DNA from: Pseudolabrys sp.
Lineage (GTDB): Bacteria; Pseudomonadota; Alphaproteobacteria; Rhizobiales; Xanthobacteraceae
DNA length: 64,000 nt
Direction: 5' to 3'
Assembly: GCA_030655215.1 (NCBI GenBank)
Contig: JAURVZ010000018.1
Coordinates: forward strand, 86,370 to 150,369
Made by a program: the position numbers and the translations under genes. Positions 43,112-52,938 of this stretch are shown here, one piece after another; the stretch's first letter is position 1; each line of letters starts with the position of its first letter. The notes beneath the pieces were generated by a model. It saw nothing but the letters and a program-made list of their open reading frames with translations. It did no database searches and was not told where the DNA came from.

Positions 43112-43335
43112 GGGCGAATATCCCTGAAATTTATGAGGCCCGAATCGAGTTTCGCGACCACTATCCAATTTTAGGAATTATAGCCGGAAAATCAAGTCCG
43201 GGACGCTGTTTTTCTGTCGGCCGGGGCAAAAATTTCATCCCCGCACGGCTTTTCGACAGCTTTCTGGCGGGCGCTTTGGACTTGCGAGGGCCCGGCCGAT
43301 AGGGTCAGCGCCATGCAAAGTGTGAGTATCCTGCG

Positions 43336-44430
43336 GTGATCAGCTTCCTCGACCGTCTGTCCCGTCCGTTGTTGCGGGCCCTCGATCCCGAGGACGCCCA
43401 TGGCCTGACGTTAAAAGCATTGCGCTTTCTGCCGAAGACCAAGCCGGCTGCCGATCTGCCGGAGTTGCGGGTGCGGGCTTTCGGGCTGAATTTTCCCAAT
43501 CCGATCGGGCTCGCGCCCGGCTTCGACAAAGATGCCGTGGCGCCGGATGCGCTGCTGCGGCTCGGCTTCGGCTTCGTCGAGATCGGCACGGTCACGCCGC
43601 GCCCGCAAATCGGCAATCCCAAGCCGCGCATTTTCCGGATTGAGGCTGACGGCGCGATCATCAACCGGCTCGGCTTCAATAATGGCGGCGCCCCGGCGGC
43701 CCTGGCGCGGCTGGCCGCTCGCGCCAATGAAGGCGGCATTGTCGGCGTCAACATCGGCGCCAACAAGGATTCGGTCGATCGCGCCGAGGACTATGTCCGG
43801 CTGATCGAAACCTTCGCCGCCGTCGCCAGCTATTTCACCGTCAATGTGTCGTCGCCGAACACGCCGGGCCTGCGCAATCTGCAGCAGGCCGATGCGCTCG
43901 ACGATCTGCTCGGCCGGGTCATCGAAGCGCGCGACAAGGTGCGCATGCGCGCCGGGCCGACGCCGGTGCTCCTGAAGATCGCGCCGGACGTGACCTTGGC
44001 CGATCTCGACGATGTCGTCGGCATTGCGCGCAAGCATCGCGTCGACGGCATGATCGTCACCAATACGACTCTGTCGCGGCCGGGCTCCTTGCGCGCGCGC
44101 GACAAGGCGTCGGAAACCGGCGGGCTGTCGGGCCGGCCGATGTTCAAACTGTCGACGCGCATTCTGGCCGAGACTTTCGTGCGCGCCGAGAACCAGTTTC
44201 CGTTGATCGGCGTCGGCGGCATCGACTCGGCCGCAACGGCGATTGCCAAGATCAAGGCTGGCGCGACTTTGGTGCAGCTCTATACCGGCCTCGTTTATCA
44301 AGGCATCGGCGTGGTGGCGGAAATGAAGGCCGGCATTTCGGCGGCGATCAAGCGCGGCAACCGCGACTCGCTCGCGGCGATGGTCGGCATGGATGCGGCG
44401 GAAATCACCGCGGATAGCTGGCCGAGTTAA
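43336..44430 (+). CDS. pyrD: Dihydroorotate dehydrogenase (quinone), class 2
   Basis: A 364-residue membrane-associated flavoenzyme of pyrimidine synthesis, oxidising dihydroorotate with quinone. Motifs: NPIGLAPGFDKDA, the FMN region GTVTPRPQIGNPKPRIFR, NRLGFNNGG, catalytic Ser in VNVSSPNTPGLRNLQ, KIAPD and GVGGIDSA. The N-terminal helix ISFLDRLSRPLLRALDPEDAH is the membrane-binding part of class 2 enzymes. The start is GTG 43336. It overlaps the convergent MATE gene by 4 bp. Confidence 0.95.
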   Translation: MISFLDRLSRPLLRALDPEDAHGLTLKALRFLPKTKPAADLPELRVRAFGLNFPNPIGLAPGFDKDAVAPDALLRLGFGFVEIGTVTPRPQIGNPKPRIFRIEADGAIINRLGFNNGGAPAALARLAARANEGGIVGVNIGANKDSVDRAEDYVRLIETFAAVASYFTVNVSSPNTPGLRNLQQADALDDLLGRVIEARDKVRMRAGPTPVLLKIAPDVTLADLDDVVGIARKHRVDGMIVTNTTLSRPGSLRARDKASETGGLSGRPMFKLSTRILAETFVRAENQFPLIGVGGIDSAATAIAKIKAGATLVQLYTGLVYQGIGVVAEMKAGISAAIKRGNRDSLAAMVGMDAAEITADSWPS

Positions 44431-45746
44431 TGCTCGATGAAAGGCTGGCGCACCAAAGCCGGATAGCGCGCCGCTTGCAGCGCGCCGCGGGCGATGAAGA
44501 AGGACAACATCGCCAGCCATAGGCCGGCATTGCCGAGCGGCAGCGTTAGCCACCAGACTAGCATGTACATCGCCAGGGCCGCGACCATGAGGTTGCGCAT
44601 GTCGCGTGCCCAAGTGGCGCCGATGTAAACGCCGTCGAACACGAAGGCCATCACACCGCACAGCGGCGTCAGCGCGGCCAGCCACATGAACTGGTGTGCA
44701 ACCAGCCGCACGTCGGGGCTGGCGGTCATGAAGTCGATGAACGGCGAGCCGAATAGCGCAAACAGAGCCGACGCGCCGGCGCCGAAGATGAAGCCCCAGA
44801 TCACGATTAGCCGCACGGCGCGGCCGAAGGCGACGCGGTCACGCGCGCCATAGGCGCGGCCACAGAGCTGTTCGGCGGCATTGGCGAGGCCATCGAGGAA
44901 GAAGGCGCCGACCAAAGTGAAATTATGCAGCACGGCATTGGCCGCCAAGGTCACATCGCCGGCGCGCGCGCCTTGCGCCAGGAAGAACAGATAGACCGCG
45001 ATCATCGCCGCCGTGCGGATCATGATGTCGCGGTTGATCGCCAGCATGCGCATCAGCTTGGCGCGGTCGAGCAGCGAGGCGCGGCCCAAATCGAAGCGTC
45101 CGTCGAGCACACGCCAGGCCATAAACAGGCCGAGGACGAGGCCACTGGCTTCGGCGATTACGGCGGCCAAGGCTGCGCCGGTGATGCCGAAGTCGAAGTG
45201 CAGCACCAGCAGCACGGTCAGCGCCATGTTGATGACGTTGACGACGATCTGGATCGACAGCGCCAGCATCGGCCGGGCGAGGCCAACCAGCCAGCCGAGC
45301 ATGACGTAATTGCCGAGCGCGAACGGCGCCGACCACAGGCGGACAAAGAAGTAATGTTCGGCGGCGCCGCGCACCGTGTCGCTGCCGCCGAGGCTGCCGA
45401 AAATCAACGTTGCCATCGGCACCTGCAGCGCGATCAACGCGAGGCCGATCGCCGCTGACAGCATGAGCGCGCGCGCGAGCACAGCCGAGCGTTCGCCGAC
45501 ATCACCGGCGCCGAAGGCCTGCGCCGTCAGCGCGACGGTGCCCATGCGCAGGAAACCGAATAGCCAGAACATGCAGTCAAAGACGAGGGCCGCCATCGCC
45601 ACGCCGCCGAGCACGGCGGAGTCACCGAGCCTGCCGATTGCCGCCGTGGCGACGACGCCGAGCAACGGCGTCGTGACATTCGCCAGCATTGCCGGTCCGG
45701 CAATGGCGAAGACGCTGCGGTTGGTGACGGTGAAGGAAGGCGGCAT
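44427..45746 (-). CDS. MATE-family efflux transporter
   Basis: A 439-residue, twelve-helix MATE (DinF-like) exporter that moves cationic or toxic compounds out by Na+ or H+ exchange. The N-terminal repeat includes ANVTTPLLGVVATAAIGRLGD and the C-terminal repeat AYGARDRVAFGRAVRL. ATG 45746 has AAGG upstream. It lies 9 bp after the DUF6460 gene and may be co-transcribed with it. The substrate is not predictable. Confidence 0.9.
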   Translation of the reverse strand: MPPSFTVTNRSVFAIAGPAMLANVTTPLLGVVATAAIGRLGDSAVLGGVAMAALVFDCMFWLFGFLRMGTVALTAQAFGAGDVGERSAVLARALMLSAAIGLALIALQVPMATLIFGSLGGSDTVRGAAEHYFFVRLWSAPFALGNYVMLGWLVGLARPMLALSIQIVVNVINMALTVLLVLHFDFGITGAALAAVIAEASGLVLGLFMAWRVLDGRFDLGRASLLDRAKLMRMLAINRDIMIRTAAMIAVYLFFLAQGARAGDVTLAANAVLHNFTLVGAFFLDGLANAAEQLCGRAYGARDRVAFGRAVRLIVIWGFIFGAGASALFALFGSPFIDFMTASPDVRLVAHQFMWLAALTPLCGVMAFVFDGVYIGATWARDMRNLMVAALAMYMLVWWLTLPLGNAGLWLAMLSFFIARGALQAARYPALVRQPFIEH

Positions 45747-45755
45747 CAGGCCGCC

Positions 45756-46064
45756 TTAGCGGCCGCGCGGTGCGTTGATCAGGCGCATGATCAGCCAGAT
45801 CGGGATGACGATCGCCGCGCCGAGCAGCAAGTAGCGCCACAGCGAATTGAAGGCGCCGAAGCCCAGATCCCAGATCCAGCGAACCAGAGCCTCGAGGCTG
45901 TAAAGGATGTTGTACGGATCGAGGCCAAGCACAGAGACAACGACGCCGACCAGGATCGACAGCAGGATCAGCTTGAAGATCACGGCCAGCGGTGAGCCGC
46001 CGAAAAACCGGGTCACCGGATCGGTCTTCACGCGGGGCTCCATCGGCTCAAGATCTCTCGACAT
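45756..46064 (-). CDS. DUF6460 family small membrane protein
   Basis: A 102-residue protein with a hydrophilic start (MSRDLEPMEPRVKTDPVTRFFGGSP) and two or three membrane segments (VIFKLILLSILVGVVVSVLGL, LLLGAAIVIPIWLIMRL). The DPVTRFFGGSP and DPYNILYSLE-x-x-x-RWIWDLGFGA stretches match the DUF6460 family as I recall it. Function unknown. ATG 46064 is chosen; the frame open to 46283 is antisense to nothing but overlaps the ligase gene and is not credible. It sits 31 bp after the ligase gene. Confidence 0.78.
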   Translation of the reverse strand: MSRDLEPMEPRVKTDPVTRFFGGSPLAVIFKLILLSILVGVVVSVLGLDPYNILYSLEALVRWIWDLGFGAFNSLWRYLLLGAAIVIPIWLIMRLINAPRGR

Positions 46065-46095
46065 GGTGGTACCTGACGCAATGTAGCCGGTCGGG

Positions 46096-47739
46096 TCAAG
46101 CCGGTACTTTATCGCTCCTGGCGAGCATCTTCTCCAGCGTTTCCAGCCGGTCGGCGTCGCGCGGCGGCTTGTCCCAGCGCAGCCGGCTGATGCGGGGAAA
46201 GCGCATGGCGACGCCGGATTTGTGCCGCGACGAGCGCTGCAGCCCTTCGAACGCCACCTCCAGCACCAGCCCGACCTCGGCATTGTGCGTCACCTCACGC
46301 ACCGGGCCGTATTTATTGACCGTATTGCGGCGAACGAACTTGTCGATCTCTTTCAACTCCTCGTCGGTGAAGCCGAAATAGGCCTTGCCGACCGGCACCA
46401 GCGCGTCCTCGGCATTCCAGACGCCGAAAGTGTAATCGCTGTAGAATGACGAGCGCTTGCCGTGGCCGCGCTGCGCATACATCAGCACCGCATCAATGAT
46501 CATCGGGTCGCGCTTCCACTTCCACCACGGCCCTTTCGGCCGGCCGGGCGAATAGACCGAGTCGCGGCGCTTGAGCATGACGCCTTCGACCGCTTCGGCA
46601 TCGAGACCGGCGCCGCCTTGCGCCGGATCGGCGCGCGCCGCGATCAGTTGGTCCCATGTCTCGAACAGCACCAAGGATGAAATATCGATGCGCGGATCGT
46701 TCAGCTTCTTGATGAAAGCATCGAGCCGTGCGCGGCGTTCCTCGAACGGCACGTCGCGCATGTCGGTGCCATCCAGCGACAGCAGGTCGTAGGCGCGCAT
46801 GTGAATGGGGAATTCGCTGGTCAGCTTCGGCGTCACGCTCTTGCGATTGAGTCGCTGCTGCAGCACGTTGAACGACTGCACGCGACCTTCGCGCAGGATC
46901 AGCAATTCGCCGTCGATGGCGGCGGGCAGGCGCAGCGATGGCAGCAGGTCAGGAAAGCTCTTGGAGATGTCCTCGCCGGTGCGCGAATAAAGCCGCGTAA
47001 CCGGTTTGCCATCTTCATCATTGCCGCACACCGCCTGGACGCGGATGCCATCCCATTTCCATTCGGCGGTGAACTCGGCGGCGTTGAGCGACGCGAGATC
47101 CGGCTCTTCCAGCGCATGCGCCAGCATGGCCGGGCGGAACGGCGCCGGATCGAGATTGAGCGGCTTGTCGCCGCGGCCTTCCAGCCAAGCGAACAGTTCG
47201 AGATAGGGCGGTTCAAGCCCGGGCCAGATGATCTCGACCTCGTCGGGCGCCTTGTCGCCGAGCGATGCAGCGGCTGTCTTGGCCAAGCGCGCCGAGACGC
47301 CGATGCGCATACTGCCGGTGACCAGCTTGAGCAGCGCCCAGCGGCCGTTCTCGTCGAGCGCATCGAGCCAGCGCGTCATCTGTGCGGGAAGCTCCGCTTT
47401 GCCGAGCGTCGATAGCGTCTCGACGACATCAGTAACGGTCGGCGTGCGGTTGGCACGCTTGCTCTCATCGACCGGCCACATCAGCGCGACGGTCTCGGAC
47501 AGATCGCCGACATAGTCATAAGACAGTTCGAAGAGATGCGGATCGACGCGCTCAGCAATCAGCGCGCGGATCATGCCGGCCTTGGCATTGCGAAATGTCA
47601 GCGCGCCGGTCAGCGCGGCAAGCGCATAGCCGCGGTCCGGATCCTCGGTCTTGCGCAAATAATCGGCGACCAGCCGGATCTTGTTGTTGCGGCCGGGCTC
47701 ATAGGCGATGCGGTCGAGCAGTTCGGCGAAGCGGTTCAT
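46096..47739 (-). CDS. Ligase-associated repair system: ATP-dependent DNA ligase
   Basis: A 547-residue ATP-dependent DNA ligase of the TIGR04120 (cisplatin damage response) type. The N-terminal helical DNA-binding domain is at about 1-200. The adenylation site is KWDGIR in AEWKWDGIRVQ, followed by GELLILREG, EGVMLKRRDS and WWKWKRDP (motifs III to V), and an OB-fold end. It overlaps the exonuclease gene by 4 bp (ATGA), so the two are coupled. With the helicase and PdeM it makes the four-gene set linked to DNA damage tolerance. It is distinct from NAD-dependent LigA and lacks the polymerase domain of LigD. Confidence 0.94.
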   Translation of the reverse strand: MNRFAELLDRIAYEPGRNNKIRLVADYLRKTEDPDRGYALAALTGALTFRNAKAGMIRALIAERVDPHLFELSYDYVGDLSETVALMWPVDESKRANRTPTVTDVVETLSTLGKAELPAQMTRWLDALDENGRWALLKLVTGSMRIGVSARLAKTAAASLGDKAPDEVEIIWPGLEPPYLELFAWLEGRGDKPLNLDPAPFRPAMLAHALEEPDLASLNAAEFTAEWKWDGIRVQAVCGNDEDGKPVTRLYSRTGEDISKSFPDLLPSLRLPAAIDGELLILREGRVQSFNVLQQRLNRKSVTPKLTSEFPIHMRAYDLLSLDGTDMRDVPFEERRARLDAFIKKLNDPRIDISSLVLFETWDQLIAARADPAQGGAGLDAEAVEGVMLKRRDSVYSPGRPKGPWWKWKRDPMIIDAVLMYAQRGHGKRSSFYSDYTFGVWNAEDALVPVGKAYFGFTDEELKEIDKFVRRNTVNKYGPVREVTHNAEVGLVLEVAFEGLQRSSRHKSGVAMRFPRISRLRWDKPPRDADRLETLEKMLARSDKVPA

Positions 47740-48782
47740 GCTTCCGCGCCTTCCGCCGGTCCGGGCGCGACACCGTCGCTGTCATCCTCATCGCCATAAC
47801 CAACAATATCCAGCGGCCTTGCTTTCATCCCCCGCGATTGCGCCCAGTGTACTAGTGCATCTTCCTGGCCATGCGTGACCCAGACTTCCGAGCAGCCTGT
47901 GGCGGAAATGGTCTTCACCAGCCCGTCCCAGTCGGCATGATCGGAGATCACCAGCGGCAAGGAAATGCCGCGCTGTCTTGCCCGCGCGCGCACGCGCATC
48001 CAGCCCGACGCAAACGCCGCAACCGGATCGGGAAAGCGCCGCGACCACACATCGGTCATCGCACTCGGTGGGCAGATAGTGATAGTGCCGGCAAGGTCAC
48101 TCTTCTTGTGCCCCTTCACCAGTTCGACATTGCCGAGGTCGATGCCGCTGAACTGGTAATAGGCGGTGATCTTCTCCATCGCGCCATGCAGGTAGATCGT
48201 CTTGTCGTAACCGGCGGCGCGCAGCAGCGCCATGACGCGTTGGGCCTTGCCGAGCGAGTAGGCGCCGACCAGATGCGCGCGCTCCGGAAACAGTTCGACC
48301 GACGCCAGCAACTTGGCGACTTCGCCATCGGCATCGTGATGGCGGAACACCGGCAGCCCGAATGTCGCCTCGGTGATGAACACATCGCACGGCACCAGCT
48401 CGAACGGCAGGCAGGTCGGGTCCGGCACATCCTTGTAATCGCCCGAGGCAACGATACGCAGGCCCTTGCGCTCGACCTTGATCTGCGCCGAGCCGAGCAC
48501 ATGGCCGGCCGGGTGATAGCTCACCGTTGTATCGCCGAGCTTCAGGACCTCGCCATATTTGATCACCTGCGAGGAGCCGGCGAAGTCTTCGCCGTAACGC
48601 AGCCGCATGATCTCTAGCGTCTCCGCCGTTGCCAGCACCGAGCCATGACCCGGCCGCGCATGGTCGGCGTGACCATGCGTAATCAGGGCCTTGTCGACCG
48701 GGTGCGTCGGATCGATGTGAAAGCCGCCGGGCTTGCAGCAGACACCGGACGGCGTTGGAACCAGGATATCTTCGGGGCGCAT
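47736..48782 (-). CDS. Ligase-associated DNA exonuclease (metallo-beta-lactamase fold)
   Basis: A 348-residue MBL/beta-CASP nuclease of the TIGR04122 type, relative of mRNA 3'-end processing factors and SNM1/Pso2. The metal-binding HxHxDH motif is HGHADHARPG near residue 38-47, with further ligands in YHPAGHVLGSAQI and SDHADWDG. The N-terminus MRPEDILVPTPSGVCCKPGGFHIDP is characteristic. ATG 48782 overlaps nothing upstream; 117 bp separate it from the divergent helicase start. It likely trims damaged ends before ligation. Confidence 0.93.
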   Translation of the reverse strand: MRPEDILVPTPSGVCCKPGGFHIDPTHPVDKALITHGHADHARPGHGSVLATAETLEIMRLRYGEDFAGSSQVIKYGEVLKLGDTTVSYHPAGHVLGSAQIKVERKGLRIVASGDYKDVPDPTCLPFELVPCDVFITEATFGLPVFRHHDADGEVAKLLASVELFPERAHLVGAYSLGKAQRVMALLRAAGYDKTIYLHGAMEKITAYYQFSGIDLGNVELVKGHKKSDLAGTITICPPSAMTDVWSRRFPDPVAAFASGWMRVRARARQRGISLPLVISDHADWDGLVKTISATGCSEVWVTHGQEDALVHWAQSRGMKARPLDIVGYGDEDDSDGVAPGPAEGAEA

Positions 48783-48899
48783 TATGCTTAGATAGGTGCT
48801 GGGTGGGCGTTGTCATCGCCGCGTTGCGGACACAGATGTGGAACCAACGCCGCCCCTCAACGAGAGTTCAATTCCTTGCCGCGCCCGAAACGCATCGAT

Positions 48900-51422
48900 A
48901 TGCCGCCCTTGCTGCCCGATGCTTTCACGCGATGGTTCGCCGGTCGCGGCTGGGCGCCGCGCGCGCATCAGCTTGAACTCCTGGCCAAGGCGAATGAGGG
49001 GCGCTCGGCGCTGCTGATCGCCCCGACCGGTGGCGGCAAGACTTTGGCGGGATTTTTGCCAAGCTTGGTGGAACTGAGCAGCAAGACCGGGCCGAAGTCG
49101 AAGAAGCTGGTCTCGACCGGCAGCGGCATCCGCCGCGAGGGCGGGCTGCACACGCTCTATATCTCGCCGCTCAAGGCGCTCGCCGTCGACATCGCCCGCA
49201 ATCTGGAAATGCCGGTGAACGAGATGAAGCTGCCGATCCGGCTGGAGACGCGCACCGGCGACACGCCGACATCGAAGCGGCTGCGCCAGCGCCGCGATCC
49301 GCCCGACATCTTGCTGACCACACCGGAACAACTGGCGCTGCTGCTGGCGTCGCCTGACGCGCCGTTTCTGTTCGGCTCGTTGCGCCGCGTTGTGCTCGAT
49401 GAGTTGCATTCCCTGGTGCTGTCGAAGCGTGGCGATCTGTTGTCGCTCGGCATGGCGCGTCTGTTTCAACTGGCGCCAGAGATGACCACGGTCGGACTGT
49501 CGGCGACTGTTGCCGTGCCTGAGGAGTTGTGCCGCTTCTTGGTGCCGCAGCCGATGCAAGGCGAAGCACATGCCGATCTTGTTATCGCGCAAGCCGGCGC
49601 GCAGCCGAAGGTAACGATGCTGAACACGACGGAGCGCTTGCCCTGGGCCGGGCATTCGGCGCGCCATGCGCTCAGCGAAATTTACGACCTCATCAAGCAG
49701 CACAAGACGACGTTGCTGTTCGTCAACACGCGCAGCCAGGCCGAATTCACCTTCCAGTCGCTGTGGGGCATCAACGACGACAATCTTTCCATTGCCTTGC
49801 ATCATGGGTCGCTCGCTGTCGGCCAGCGCCGAAAGGTCGAGGACGCGATGAGCGCCGGCAAGTTGCGCGCGGTGGTCTGTACCTCGTCGCTCGATCTCGG
49901 CGTTGATTGGGGCGATGTCGATCTGGTGATCAATATCGGCGCGCCGAAGGGCTCGTCGCGGCTGATGCAGCGCGTCGGCCGCTCCAATCACCGCTATGAC
50001 GAGCCGTCAAAAGCGGTGCTGGTGCCGGCCAATCGCTTTGAAGTGCTAGAGTGCCGCGCCGCCATCGATGCCGTCGCCGAGAATGCGCAGGACACGCCGC
50101 CTCTGCGCACCGGCGGGCTCGATGTGTTGTGCCAGCATATTCTTGGCCGCGCTGTTGGTGAACCGTTTCTTTCCGATGACCTGTTTGCTGAAATCCGCTC
50201 TGCCGCGCCTTACGCGACGCTGACGCGGGCTGACTTCGATGATGCGCTCGATTTCGTCGCCACTGGCGGCTACGCGCTGAAGGCTTATGAGCGCTTTGCC
50301 AAAATCCGGCAAGGCAAGGATGGCAAATGGCGCGTCACGCATCCGCGCGTGGCGCAGCGCTATCGCATGAACATCGGTACCATTGTCGAAGCCGACATGC
50401 TGAAGGTGCGCATGGTGCGCGGCCGCCGTGGAGCCGGCAAGACGATCCAACGCGGCGGCCGCATTCTCGGCCAGGTCGAGGAATATTTCGTCGAGATGCT
50501 GTCGATCGGCGACACCTTCGTCTTCGGCGGCGAGATACTGCGTTACGAAGGGCTGGTCGAGAACGAAGTCTATGTGACGCGCTCGAACGCGACCGATCCG
50601 AAAGTGCCGGCCTATGAAGGTGGCAAGTTTCCGCTGTCAACGTATCTCGCCGCGCGCGTGCGCAACATCCTCGCTGATCCGGAAGCGTGGCGCGCACTGC
50701 CGGATCAGGTGCGCGAATGGCTCGAGTTGCAGGAATGGCGTTCGCTGCTGCCGCCGGCCAGCGATCTGCTGGTCGAAACCTTCCCGCGCGGCGGCAATAA
50801 TTATCTGGTCTGCTATCCTTTCGAAGGCCGTCTCGCGCACCAGACGCTCGGCATGTTGCTGACGCGGCGGCTGGAGCGCGCCGGTTTGCGGCCGCTCGGG
50901 TTCGTCGCCAATGAATATGCGCTGGCGGTGTGGTGCCTTGGCGACATCGATCTGCGGGTTTCGCGCAGGGAACTTTCGCTGAATGATTTGTTCGCCGAAG
51001 ACATGCTCGGCGACGATCTCGAGGAGTGGCTGGCGGAATCGTCGCTGATGAAGCGTACCTTCCGCACCTGCGCCATCATCGCCGGCCTGATCGAGCGCCG
51101 GTTCCCGGGCGAGGAAAAATCACGGCGGCAGCTGACAATTTCGACCGATCTTGTTTACGACGTGCTGCGCAAGCACCAGCCTGACCATATTCTGCTGCGC
51201 GCCGCGCGTGCCGACGCTGCCACTGGCCTTCTCGACATCAAGCGGCTGTCGGAAATGTTATCGCGCGTGCAGGGACGAATCGTTCATAAGTCGCTCGACC
51301 ATGTGTCGCCGCTCTCGGTTCCGGTTATGCTGGAGATCGGCCGCGAGACAGTCTATGGCGAAGCGTCGGACGTGTTGCTGGCGGAAGCCGCCGACGAACT
51401 GATCAAGGAAGCGATGGTTTGA
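48900..51422 (+). CDS. Ligase-associated DExH-box helicase (Lhr family)
   Basis: An 840-residue superfamily 2 helicase of the TIGR04121/Lhr-core type. Motif I is APTGGGKT, motif II DELH (VVLDELHSL), motif III SATVA, and in RecA2 HHGSLAVGQRR, TSSLDLGVDWGDVD and QRVGRSNHR. A winged-helix and the Lhr-specific C-terminal region follow. ATG 48900 (MPPLLPDAFTRW) is preferred, although the frame is open to 48810 and no clear ribosome site is seen. PdeM follows with an overlapping start. It presumably unwinds damaged duplex for the ligase and exonuclease. Confidence 0.93.
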   Translation: MPPLLPDAFTRWFAGRGWAPRAHQLELLAKANEGRSALLIAPTGGGKTLAGFLPSLVELSSKTGPKSKKLVSTGSGIRREGGLHTLYISPLKALAVDIARNLEMPVNEMKLPIRLETRTGDTPTSKRLRQRRDPPDILLTTPEQLALLLASPDAPFLFGSLRRVVLDELHSLVLSKRGDLLSLGMARLFQLAPEMTTVGLSATVAVPEELCRFLVPQPMQGEAHADLVIAQAGAQPKVTMLNTTERLPWAGHSARHALSEIYDLIKQHKTTLLFVNTRSQAEFTFQSLWGINDDNLSIALHHGSLAVGQRRKVEDAMSAGKLRAVVCTSSLDLGVDWGDVDLVINIGAPKGSSRLMQRVGRSNHRYDEPSKAVLVPANRFEVLECRAAIDAVAENAQDTPPLRTGGLDVLCQHILGRAVGEPFLSDDLFAEIRSAAPYATLTRADFDDALDFVATGGYALKAYERFAKIRQGKDGKWRVTHPRVAQRYRMNIGTIVEADMLKVRMVRGRRGAGKTIQRGGRILGQVEEYFVEMLSIGDTFVFGGEILRYEGLVENEVYVTRSNATDPKVPAYEGGKFPLSTYLAARVRNILADPEAWRALPDQVREWLELQEWRSLLPPASDLLVETFPRGGNNYLVCYPFEGRLAHQTLGMLLTRRLERAGLRPLGFVANEYALAVWCLGDIDLRVSRRELSLNDLFAEDMLGDDLEEWLAESSLMKRTFRTCAIIAGLIERRFPGEEKSRRQLTISTDLVYDVLRKHQPDHILLRAARADAATGLLDIKRLSEMLSRVQGRIVHKSLDHVSPLSVPVMLEIGRETVYGEASDVLLAEAADELIKEAMV

Positions 51423-52168
51423 CGAACTACTGGACCTTGCGCGCGAACCACCGGCGAGCGGCCACTGCGCGCGCTGAAGTTCCCGCCGTGCCGCAGACGC
51501 TGGAGATCAATCTGTCCGGCGCGTCGCTGATCGCCGATCCATCGGGCGCCTTGTACTGGCCGGAACACGGATTGCTCGCGGTGGCCGATCTGCATCTGGA
51601 AAAAGGCTCGAGCTATGCGCGGCACGGCCAGTTCCTGCCGCCCTACGACACCGCCGCGACCTTGGCGCGTCTGACTCGCCTCATCGCGCACTACGCGCCG
51701 CGCGTCGTCGTTGCGCTTGGCGACAGTTTCCATGATGGCGGCGGGCCGAAGCGTCTGCTCGACAGCGATCGCGAAAGCCTCGGCGCGTTACAGCGCGGCC
51801 GCGAATGGATCTGGATCACCGGCAATCACGATCCGGAACCGGCGGAGAGTATCGGCGGCGTGTTTCAGGAGACGATGCAGGTCGGCGCCTTGACCTTCCG
51901 CCATTTGCCGACCGGCACGGCGTATGAAGTGTGCGGCCATTTGCACCCCGTCGCGCGGGTGTCGCATCGCGGCCGCGCGGTGCGCCGCCGCTGCTTCGCG
52001 GCTGACGAGACGCGCATGGTGATGCCGGCCTTCGGCGCCTTCACCGGCGGACTGAATGTGCGTGATGCGGCCTTCGCCGATCTGTTCGGCACGTTCGCCT
52101 TCACCGCGCATATGCTCGGCGACACGCGGCTGTTTGCCTTCAGCGCAAAGCGCTGCCTCGCCGACTAA
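51419..52168 (+). CDS. pdeM: Ligase-associated damage response endonuclease PdeM
   Basis: A 249-residue calcineurin-like metallophosphoesterase of the TIGR04123 type. The metal sites are ADLHLEKGSS, GDSFHDGGG, TGNHD and CGHLHP, in order. TTG 51419 overlaps the helicase stop by 4 bp and has AAGGA 8 nt before it; GTG 51488 is a possible shorter start without a ribosome site. It completes the four-gene repair cluster. It meets the TIGR02186 gene tail to tail with 4 bp overlap. Confidence 0.92.
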   Translation: MTNYWTLRANHRRAATARAEVPAVPQTLEINLSGASLIADPSGALYWPEHGLLAVADLHLEKGSSYARHGQFLPPYDTAATLARLTRLIAHYAPRVVVALGDSFHDGGGPKRLLDSDRESLGALQRGREWIWITGNHDPEPAESIGGVFQETMQVGALTFRHLPTGTAYEVCGHLHPVARVSHRGRAVRRRCFAADETRMVMPAFGAFTGGLNVRDAAFADLFGTFAFTAHMLGDTRLFAFSAKRCLAD

Positions 52169-52938
52169 TCCCGCCTGAATACCACACTGCCGATCCAGCC
52201 GATCACCAGCGCCATCAGCGACGTCAATATCCCGTACAGCAGCCCGTAATCGCGCGCGGCGTCGGCGATGAACTGTTCGATGCCGGCCTTGATCACCTCC
52301 AGAGCCGTCTGCGTGCGTGCCAGCGGCTGGCCGCCGCCGAACAGTTGCACGTCGATGCCATAGCTGCCGGTCGGCGCATTGGCCGGCATCGGAATGGCAA
52401 CGCGGAACACGGTCGGCGTCAGGAACGTCACGGCAATCGGCGACTCGCGATACAGGCCGTATTGCGTTTCCAGTTTGACGAACGCCGTGCGGAACGGGTC
52501 GTCGCGTACCGTGTCGGCAGTGTCGGGGCCGATCGCTTGCGGCAGCAGGAAGTTGTTCAAGCCCAGCTGCAGGCGCCGCGCCGTCTCGGCATTGGCGATC
52601 TCGTTCACCGGCCGGTTGCTCAATATGCCGAGATAAGACGGCACGCGCACAAACTCGCGCGTATCGGCATTGACCCAGATGCCGAGCACCCGATCCTTGC
52701 GCCGCGTCCGCAATGTATGCCGCGGGCCGGTAACAGTGACGACAAGATCATACGTGCCGCGCATCGCCGACTGCGGCCGGTCCGGCTCAATCGTGCCGAA
52801 CAGCACCAGGTCCTCGCCGTCGAAATTCGACGTCACCGCAACGCGGTGGTTCGACAGTGACACCACCAGCTGCTCGGCATGCGCCGGCGCGGCGAAGGCC
52901 GTCAGCAACGTGGCGATGAGCAGGGCGCGGCGTGCCAT
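52165..52938 (-). CDS. TIGR02186 family membrane-anchored periplasmic protein
   Basis: A 257-residue protein of the TIGR02186 family, restricted in my knowledge to alphaproteobacteria. A signal peptide (ALLIATLLTAFAAPAHA-EQ) is followed by a beta-rich domain (LSNHRVAVTSNFDGEDLVLFG, MRGTYDLVVTVTGP) and a single C-terminal membrane helix (LLYGILTSLMALVIGWIGSVVF). It overlaps the upstream TauE/SafE gene by one base, and the pair is conserved. It is probably an accessory factor of that exporter. Confidence 0.9.
   Translation of the reverse strand: MARRALLIATLLTAFAAPAHAEQLVVSLSNHRVAVTSNFDGEDLVLFGTIEPDRPQSAMRGTYDLVVTVTGPRHTLRTRRKDRVLGIWVNADTREFVRVPSYLGILSNRPVNEIANAETARRLQLGLNNFLLPQAIGPDTADTVRDDPFRTAFVKLETQYGLYRESPIAVTFLTPTVFRVAIPMPANAPTGSYGIDVQLFGGGQPLARTQTALEVIKAGIEQFIADAARDYGLLYGILTSLMALVIGWIGSVVFRRD

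Noticed and set aside
48783..48899. SOS box between the divergent repair genes
   Set aside because: A single GTTC occurs but no second one at the required spacing.
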